From Candidatus Latescibacterota bacterium (GTDB lineage: Bacteria > Latescibacterota > UBA2968), in assembly GCA_022824945.1 (NCBI GenBank), contig JAJDYX010000010.1, positions 62,001 through 126,000 of the forward strand: DNA of 64,000 nt, in the 5' to 3' direction. A program made the position numbers and the translations under genes. Shown here in pieces: positions 58,531 through 64,000 of the stretch (positions are counted from its first letter, which is position 1; each line of letters begins with the position of its first letter). The notes under the pieces were generated by a model. That model did no database searches. It was not told the origin of the DNA and worked only from the letters and a program-made list of their open reading frames with translations.

Positions 58531-60981
58531 ATGAACAATTCTGATCACCCAATCCGCAAGTTCAATCCGGGGTCGTTCCAATCCGATGAGGAGGTGATCG
58601 AGCAATTCGCGGTGAGGAGACGTGAACTCAATATGGTGCTTGAGGGTTTGCGCGGGAATATCGATTCATCGTTGTGCGAGCATGTTCTGGTGGTCGCACC
58701 TCGCGGGCGGGGAAAGACTATGTTGCTCGCGCGGGTTGCGGCGGAGTTGAATACTGATGAGGAACTTTCCGAGTGTTTTTTGCCGGTTCGGTTTATGGAA
58801 GAGAGTCAAGAGATATTCAATATCGCCGACTTTTGGCTCGATACCCTGTTCTATCTTGCGCGGGAATGTGTTAAGTACGATCCCGGTCTCACACGGGAAC
58901 TGCGAAAGACGCATGCCGATTTGACTGATCGCTGGCGCGAGGAGGCGCTTGCGGATCGGGTTTTTGATACTGTTCTGGACGCGGCGGATCGGTTGGGGAA
59001 AAAACTCGTTCTCATGGTCGAAAATTTGCAGGCGCTCTGTGAAGATGTGGATGACGATTTTGGCCAGCAGTTGCGCGACGCGTTGGTGTCCGAGCCTCGG
59101 ATTATGTTGCTGGCTACTGCGACGAGTCGCTTTGAGGGTCTGGATGATGCCAAACAGCCGTTTTTCGAGTTGTTTCGAATTATCGATCTGGAACCGCTGG
59201 GTACCGAAGAATGTCGTCGTTTGTGGCAGGTGGTCAGCGGCGATGTGGTAAGCGGGCGCGAGATCAGGCCGCTAGAGATCTTGACCAGTGGCAATCCCCG
59301 CCTTCTGGTGATTGTCGCCGGGTTCGCGCAGCACCGATCACTGCGCCAGTTGATGGAGGAACTGGTTGCGATGATTGACGATCATACCGAGTATTTTCGC
59401 GGTCATCTGGAGGTCCTGGGCAGGGTTGAACGCCGCGTGTATCTCGCGTTGATTGATCTATGGCAACCGTCGAGCACTGGCGAGATTGCGGCGCGGGCGC
59501 GTATGGAGGTTCGGCCCGTATCGACTATGCTGGGACGACTGGTCAGCCGGGGTGTGATCAAATTTGAGGGTTCTGGCAGGAAGCGACTGTATAGCGTTGC
59601 GGAACCTCTTTACAGTATCTACTACAAGCTGCGCCGCGAGCGCGCCGCGGCGACGGTTGTGAGAAATTTGATCCATTTTATGGTGGCGTTCTACGGGATC
59701 GGCAAATTGTACCAGATGTTCGGTCAGCCGCGTTTGGAGTCGGCGATTGTTCGAGAGGGTATTGAACGTGCGCTTGCCGGTCAGCCGCGTTCTGAGGATA
59801 GTTTTTTACGCGTGGCATGGTCGGCGGTTAGATATATATCGGATAAAGCGATGGCAAATGCTCAATTTGCGGCGGAACTGCGTTTAAAAGAGGAAATCCA
59901 AACGGCTCTCAAGGAGCAAGAATTTGAAAGGATTGTGGAGATTGGTAACCATTTTATGGATTCAGGGGGCGTGGATGCATCTCTAATGCCAGAGTCACTC
60001 GTTGCTTATATTTTGCATATGAGGGCTATTGCGTATGAGAAATTAGAAGATTTCGAGGGGGTGATCGGGGTGGGTAATGAGATGGTTGAGCGTTTCGACG
60101 ATGCGAGCGATCAAACAGTCCTGGCGCGGATGGCTCGCGTATTGATCCACGGGGCAAGAGCACGACAGGAACGCGGAGAGTTTGGGTTGGCGGTATCGAC
60201 GTATGATGAGATGATCGCGCGTTTTGGCAATAGTGAGGTAGCCGACTTGCAGTTTCCGATCGCTTTGGCGTTGTTCGAAAAGGGAAATATGCAAATACAA
60301 CGCGGAGAGTTTGGGTTGGCGGTATCGACGTATGATGAGATGATCGCGCGTTTTGGCAATAGCGATGCGCCAGAGGTCCAGGTTATAGTCGCGCTGGCGT
60401 TGTCCCAAAAGGGAGATATGCAAGTGCAACGTGGAGAGTTTGGGTTGGCGGTATCGGCGTATGATGAGATGATCGCGCGTTTTGGCAATAGCGATGCGCC
60501 AGAGGTCCAGGTTCTGGTCGCCTGGGTGTTGTCCCAAAAGGGTATGATGCAAATCAAAATAGGGCGTGCGGAAGAAGCTCTGCGCATGTGTGCAGAGCTT
60601 GAAGAAAGACTCGGTGCTTTGGCCGACGATGAGAAGGTGGTGTTTGTATGGCGAGCAAGGTATGTCCATGCTTTGGCACTGTTGCTAAAGAACAGACAAC
60701 GGATGGCTATGGATGTGTTCCGATCGGCGTATGCTGTATTCGTGCCCAACAACGAGATGATGATGTCCGAGATGCTTCAGCTCGTGCCCGAGTTGATCGC
60801 AAACGGTGCCTCAGAGCATGAACTTGTCGATATTCTCCTGTCCGAGGGGAAATCCGATGCGTTGGCACCTCTTATTGTTGCTTTGCGACAGTGTACCGGC
60901 GAGGTGGTTCGCGCGCCTGTGGAGGTTCTCGAGGTGGCGAGGGATATCAATAAGCGCATTGAGGTGGGGAGTGTGAAGTGA
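58531..60981 (+). CDS. STAND ATPase with TPR repeats, paralogue 2
   Basis: 816 aa, ribosome site TAGGAGAC. Same layout as 55079-57535: start RKFNPGSFQSDEEVIEQFAV, Walker A APRGRGKTM (56-64), KKLVLMVENLQALCE, winged-helix STMLGRLVSRGVIKFEG, TPR array from ~480. The array contains three almost identical 43-residue repeats (RGEFGLAVSTYDEMIARFGN and onward). It has no 414-aa ATPase gene in front; the gene stands alone behind its own operator pair. Probably a sensor ATPase of the same system, with the repeat region as the likely ligand-recognition surface. Function unproven. Confidence 0.85.
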   Translation: MNNSDHPIRKFNPGSFQSDEEVIEQFAVRRRELNMVLEGLRGNIDSSLCEHVLVVAPRGRGKTMLLARVAAELNTDEELSECFLPVRFMEESQEIFNIADFWLDTLFYLARECVKYDPGLTRELRKTHADLTDRWREEALADRVFDTVLDAADRLGKKLVLMVENLQALCEDVDDDFGQQLRDALVSEPRIMLLATATSRFEGLDDAKQPFFELFRIIDLEPLGTEECRRLWQVVSGDVVSGREIRPLEILTSGNPRLLVIVAGFAQHRSLRQLMEELVAMIDDHTEYFRGHLEVLGRVERRVYLALIDLWQPSSTGEIAARARMEVRPVSTMLGRLVSRGVIKFEGSGRKRLYSVAEPLYSIYYKLRRERAAATVVRNLIHFMVAFYGIGKLYQMFGQPRLESAIVREGIERALAGQPRSEDSFLRVAWSAVRYISDKAMANAQFAAELRLKEEIQTALKEQEFERIVEIGNHFMDSGGVDASLMPESLVAYILHMRAIAYEKLEDFEGVIGVGNEMVERFDDASDQTVLARMARVLIHGARARQERGEFGLAVSTYDEMIARFGNSEVADLQFPIALALFEKGNMQIQRGEFGLAVSTYDEMIARFGNSDAPEVQVIVALALSQKGDMQVQRGEFGLAVSAYDEMIARFGNSDAPEVQVLVAWVLSQKGMMQIKIGRAEEALRMCAELEERLGALADDEKVVFVWRARYVHALALLLKNRQRMAMDVFRSAYAVFVPNNEMMMSEMLQLVPELIANGASEHELVDILLSEGKSDALAPLIVALRQCTGEVVRAPVEVLEVARDINKRIEVGSVK
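60172..60558 (+). repeat. Three tandem 129-bp TPR-coding repeats
   Basis: Units begin at 60172, 60301 and 60430, each starting CGYGGAGAGTTTGGGTTGG. The first half of each unit is almost identical across all three. The second half of unit 1 differs, while units 2 and 3 match closely. Period 129 bases, 43 codons, in frame. Confidence 0.9.
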
Positions 60982-61118
60982 AGAACGAGTAAGTTGTGAT
61001 GTATAAAAACATTAAGATGTATTAAGACATATTCTGAATACGTGATCTTGTTTTTTGCCATTCCCATCTTATTTTCTTAAAAACAAACGATTGTAAATTT
61101 GGGGAGAAGGGAATAAGA

Positions 61119-62525
61119 ATGGAGCAGCAGGTCAGCATGACGGTTTTGGTGATCGATGACGATGCACATATCCGAGTTGCGATTGGAAAGTTTCTCATTG
61201 CGAGGGGGCATACGGTTATCGAGGCGACGAATGGCGAGAGGGGGGTAGAGGTGGTGGAGAGCCAGGCTGTGGATATTGTGATTACAGATGTGAAGATGCC
61301 CGGTATGGATGGGTTTGAGGTGCTTCGGCGGGTGCGGTCTGTTGCTCCCGAGACCGAGGTGATTGTGATTACCGGGGTTAAAGAGGCGGAGAATGCGTTT
61401 CGGGCGTTGCGAGAAGGGGCGTTTGATTTCTTCAACAAGCCCTTTAAGGTGGAAGAGTTGCATGCAGCTATCCAGCGCACTGTGCGCTATCAGGTGCTTC
61501 GCAAAGAGAAGGATAGGGTGCAAGATAGGCTGGATCAGTTCGTGGCACAGGAGCGGGAGAGAAGCGGTTTGAATGCGATTATAGGGGAGAGTGAGGCGGT
61601 TGCGAAGATGAAGGCGCAGATCCGACAGGTGGCTGCCACTGATAATACGACGGTGCTTATTGTTGGGGAGACGGGTACGGGGAAGGAACTGGTTGCTCGG
61701 GCTGTGCATTGTGAGAGTGATCGCGCTGGCGGTCCGTTTGTTGCCGTGAATTGTTCTGCAATTCCAGGCAGTTTGTTTGAGAGTGCGTTTTTCGGGCACA
61801 AGAAGGGTGCGTTTACGGACGCGAAGGCAGATCAGAAGGGCCATTTTGAACTGGCGAATGGCGGTACGCTGTTTTTGGATGAGATTGGGGATATGCCGCT
61901 GGAGATGCAGGTGCGTTTGTTGCGTACGCTGGAGGATCGGAGCATCCGTCCCGTGGGGAGCATCCGTGAGATCGCCGTGGATGTGCGCGTGGTGGCCGCT
62001 ACGAATAGAGTGCTTGGTGTAGCGGTGCGGGAAGGGTCTTTTAGAGAGGATTTGTATTACAGGCTGAATGTGTTCGCGATTCAGGTGCCGCCGTTGCGCG
62101 AGCGAGCGGGAGATGTTTTGTTTTTGGCGCAGCACTTTTTGGCTGATTATGCCCGCGATTTGCGGAAGCCGTTGATGGGGTTTTCAAAGGAAGCTGAGGA
62201 TTTGCTCCAGCAGCAGATGTTTCCGGGCAATGTTCGCATGCTAAAGAATGCGGTTGAACGGGCGGCTATTTTGTGCGGGGATAGAGAGATTGAGGCAGAT
62301 GATCTGGGTTTTGATCTGGTTGAGGGTGCTCCGATTGCGGATAGAGGCGTGGACAGCATGGTGCAATCCCTACCCGAGGACCAGATGAATCTGCCCGAGG
62401 TCGAGAGGGCTATGCTCCGGGAGGCATTGAGACGGACAGAAAGGAATCAGGTTCAGGCGGCCGCGCTCCTGGGTATCTCGAGGATGGTTTTGAGGAGCAG
62501 GATGAAGCGGTATGGGCTGGTTTGA
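61119..62525 (+). CDS. NtrC-family response regulator (sigma-54 activator)
   Basis: 468 aa. Receiver domain: acidic pocket VIDDDAHIR, phospho-acceptor Asp 57 in IVITDVKMPGMDG, Lys in FFNKPF. AAA+ domain: Walker A GETGTGKE (183-190), sigma-54 loop GAFTDA (230-235; classical GAFTGA), Walker B LFLDEIGD (251-258), Arg finger region REDLYYRLNVF, PGNVRMLKNAVERAA. C-terminal Fis-like helix-turn-helix (QVQAAALLGISRMVLRSRMK). Ribosome site GAGAAGGGAA. No kinase is adjacent; the nearest is at 48896-52024. Confidence 0.93.
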   Translation: MEQQVSMTVLVIDDDAHIRVAIGKFLIARGHTVIEATNGERGVEVVESQAVDIVITDVKMPGMDGFEVLRRVRSVAPETEVIVITGVKEAENAFRALREGAFDFFNKPFKVEELHAAIQRTVRYQVLRKEKDRVQDRLDQFVAQERERSGLNAIIGESEAVAKMKAQIRQVAATDNTTVLIVGETGTGKELVARAVHCESDRAGGPFVAVNCSAIPGSLFESAFFGHKKGAFTDAKADQKGHFELANGGTLFLDEIGDMPLEMQVRLLRTLEDRSIRPVGSIREIAVDVRVVAATNRVLGVAVREGSFREDLYYRLNVFAIQVPPLRERAGDVLFLAQHFLADYARDLRKPLMGFSKEAEDLLQQQMFPGNVRMLKNAVERAAILCGDREIEADDLGFDLVEGAPIADRGVDSMVQSLPEDQMNLPEVERAMLREALRRTERNQVQAAALLGISRMVLRSRMKRYGLV

Positions 62526-62671
62526 AGAGGTCGGGGAGCACGCGACCGATATAACTTTTTGGCGAATCCACATTCGGGAGCACGCTTCTTATGATGGCGC
62601 ATGCGATGGCGGGGAGGTTGCGGTGAAGGGGCAGGAAGGTAGTTGTGGTGCCTGGATGAACACCAGGCGAG

Positions 62672-62980
62672 TCACGCAGATATGACCTCAAAGGCGGTTA
62701 TGTTGCGGGTGTTTTTGCTGAATTCTACGGCGATCAGGTGGATCGGCTGGTTCAGGCCGCGGTATTTGTCCGCGTATCCCTTCTCTTTTAGTTGCGCCAT
62801 TGCCGCACCCTCTGATGCCAATTCTACCACTTTGAACTCGAACAGATACACATTGTCGTTGAAACGAACCGCCATATCCAGACGCCCATCACTGCCGCTG
62901 TCTTCCACAACAATGTCGAATCCCACCGATGCGAAGTAGGAGTAGAAGACGCTGGCATAGTAATCGCAGCAAAAAGTCAA
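62672..62980 (-). CDS. PD-(D/E)XK nuclease-like fragment (DUF1703 type), truncated
   Basis: 102 aa. YYASVFYSYFASVGFDIVVE, then GRLDMAVRFND and YLFEFKVVE give the D...ExK active-site pattern of the nuclease domain that normally follows an AAA-ATPase-like domain of about 400 residues. That N-terminal part is missing: upstream of the start (62981-63076) there is only an intergenic repeat. Probably a decayed remnant, though the catalytic core is intact. Confidence 0.65.
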   Translation of the reverse strand: MTFCCDYYASVFYSYFASVGFDIVVEDSGSDGRLDMAVRFNDNVYLFEFKVVELASEGAAMAQLKEKGYADKYRGLNQPIHLIAVEFSKNTRNITAFEVISA

Positions 62981-63009
62981 TGGACTGTATGGGGGGCTGG
63001 TTGGGTGTT

Positions 63010-63050
63010 GTCATCGCGGTAAGTTGTTAGCCGCGATCCAGAAGGTTTTG
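63010..63050. repeat. Palindromic intergenic repeat, copy D
   Basis: GTCATCGCGGTAAG, then AGCCGCGATCCAGAAGG. Short form like 43197-43237. It sits between the truncated nuclease gene and pyrK. Confidence 0.8.
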
Positions 63051-63076
63051 GCTGACTGCTGACCGCTGATAGCTAA

Positions 63077-63868
63077 TCACCACACAATTTCGTGGGCGTT
63101 GACGACGGGTCCTTCGAGGCAGACGCGGCGATAGCGCTGGTCTTCGGTGGGATAGGTTTTGTATTCGACTACGCAGCCGACACAGGCGCCGAAACCGCAG
63201 GCCATGTGGTTTTCGAGGGAGGCAAAACAGGGGGTGTTTAATTCGGCGGCGATGTCGGCGACGCGCGCCATCATGGGATGGGGACCACAGGTGAGGATGG
63301 TGGTGTGGTTCGGGAGGGTGTGTTCGGCAATGCGTTCTGTGACAAATCCGCGATGCCCCACACTGCCGTCATCGGTGGCGATGTGGAGGGGTAGGTCTGA
63401 GGGTAGGAGTGCGGGCATGTCGGGCAGGCGCGCGGCATTTGCTGCGCCCATGAGGTAGATCATGTCGGGACGGCGGTCGGGGTGTTCCCACGCCAGAAAT
63501 GCGAGGGGAACGAGGCCGACGCCGCCTGCGACGAGGAGGATGCGTTTGGTTTTTGGGGGGGCAAAAGGACGGCCCAGGGGTCCGATGGCATTAAATTGGT
63601 CGCCGCATTGGGCAACGGATAAGCGCTCGGTGCCGGGTCCGATGACGTCGTAGATGAGGTCGAGCCAGCCGGCTTTGCGGTCTGCGCGCAATACGCTGAA
63701 GGGTCGGCGGAGATATGGGGATTCAGTCAGGATTTGCAGGAATTGCGCCGGGCGAGAGGTGGCTGCGAGTTCGGGCGCGTGCAGGCGCATGAGATATACG
63801 CCCTGTGCTATGGGTTCATTTTTTTGTACGGTGGCAGTTTCGGAGATGAAGTTTGGGATTTCGGGCAT
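63077..63868 (-). CDS. pyrK: Dihydroorotate dehydrogenase electron-transfer subunit PyrK
   Basis: 263 aa. FAD-binding barrel (LRRPFSVLRADRKAGWLDLI; GPGTERL), NAD-binding half (ILLVAGGVGLVPLAFLAWEH; ILTCGPHPMMARVADIA) and C-terminal 2Fe-2S site CGFGACVGC plus RRVCLEGPVV. It takes electrons from PyrD to NAD in pyrimidine synthesis; pyrD would be expected downstream but is not here. Starts 2 bases after the stop of a TonB-like gene that runs off the right edge. Confidence 0.93.
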   Translation of the reverse strand: MPEIPNFISETATVQKNEPIAQGVYLMRLHAPELAATSRPAQFLQILTESPYLRRPFSVLRADRKAGWLDLIYDVIGPGTERLSVAQCGDQFNAIGPLGRPFAPPKTKRILLVAGGVGLVPLAFLAWEHPDRRPDMIYLMGAANAARLPDMPALLPSDLPLHIATDDGSVGHRGFVTERIAEHTLPNHTTILTCGPHPMMARVADIAAELNTPCFASLENHMACGFGACVGCVVEYKTYPTEDQRYRRVCLEGPVVNAHEIVW

Positions 63869-63870
63869 TG

Positions 63871-63999
63871 TTACTCTGGTGGTTCAAAGTAGATGGATAA
63901 GTCTAACCACATGTCGCGCGGGGCGTCTTCGTGTCTTCCGGGTTCAAAGGTGTATCGCTGTACAGCTTTTACTGCGGCATGGTGAAATAATTCGGGTCC
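63871..63999 (-). CDS. TonB C-terminal domain, 5' part beyond window
   Basis: 42 codons before the stop: LFHHAAVKAVQRYTFEPGRH, then DMWLDLSIYFEPPE. The pattern A.KAVQRYTFEPG ... W.DLSIYF is the end of a TonB domain, similar in spacing to the TonB gene at 13968. Most of the gene is outside the window. It ends 2 bases before pyrK. Confidence 0.75.
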   Translation of the reverse strand, partial: GPELFHHAAVKAVQRYTFEPGRHEDAPRDMWLDLSIYFEPPE

Positions 64000-64000
64000 A

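Noticed and set aside
60172..60558. Tandem 129-bp repeats as a CRISPR or VNTR locus outside genes
   Set aside because: They are in frame and encode TPR units of the STAND protein.
53651..60981. Prophage or integrated plasmid
   Set aside because: No integrase, structural phage genes, replication gene or tRNA attachment site seen.

Overview
The window reads as chromosomal DNA of a Gram-negative, heterotrophic bacterium of the FCB type, most like an uncultured Latescibacterota-like lineage. This is an inference. It rests on a GWxTD-domain TPR protein next to a DUF5683 protein, a System I cytochrome c maturation locus with Cys-type CcmE, TonB proteins, CxPSR/CxPAR sulfatases, and three secreted proteins that share a dockerin-like pair of EF-hand loops. 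No rRNA, tRNA or CRISPR array was found.

Layout. 1-3956: a DUF3696-type ATPase with a downstream partner that runs off the left edge (defence-like), then a PIN-domain protein with a 313-aa upstream partner. 4005-8164: housekeeping block on the minus strand (pcrA/uvrD, mltG, ruvX and two small genes). 8254-13744: three overlapping or closely spaced envelope genes (lipoprotein with propeller-like repeats, DUF5683 protein, GWxTD protein), divergent from a TonB gene with a clear terminator. 14759-17498: CYTH, CHAD and ParA genes in one tight operon, a candidate polyphosphate-granule module. 17718-19180: an SDR gene, then wreckage of a WD40 gene and an IS605-type tnpB. 19185-23290: ccmA-B-C plus a tiny ccmD-like gene and an RNA methyltransferase. 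23290-26403: a mosaic of toxin-antitoxin-like and Rpn-type genes, gene fragments and duplicated terminators. 26474-29747: ccmE-F-H-I.

30963-34958: two sulfatases and a mannonate dehydratase-like enzyme, a small polysaccharide catabolic set. 35170-38306: a flavoprotein fused to a membrane polyferredoxin, and a YceI protein with a Gly/Arg-rich tail. 38372-43040: a secreted hydrolase, two secreted proteins of unknown function, and an anti-sigma/ECF sigma pair. The hydrolase and sigma genes share a ~39-bp upstream motif. 43273-48895: a segmental duplication (TIGR02206 membrane protein followed by a secreted dockerin/Calx-beta protein), with the second copy decayed and a VapBC pair lodged between. 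48896-53549: a propeller-type sensor histidine kinase converging on a dockerin-tagged glycosidase.

53651-60981 is the most unusual part: an ATPase plus STAND-ATPase/TPR operon and a second paralogous STAND/TPR gene, each preceded by tandem palindromic operator-like sites, with mazEF between them. The first operon is flanked by 45-bp direct repeats. After it come an NtrC-type response regulator (a plausible partner of the histidine kinase on the other side of the island), a truncated PD-(D/E)XK protein, pyrK, and the C-terminus of another TonB protein at the right edge.

Several families of short intergenic repeats recur across the window. All functional calls come from reading motifs by eye; no database search was run.
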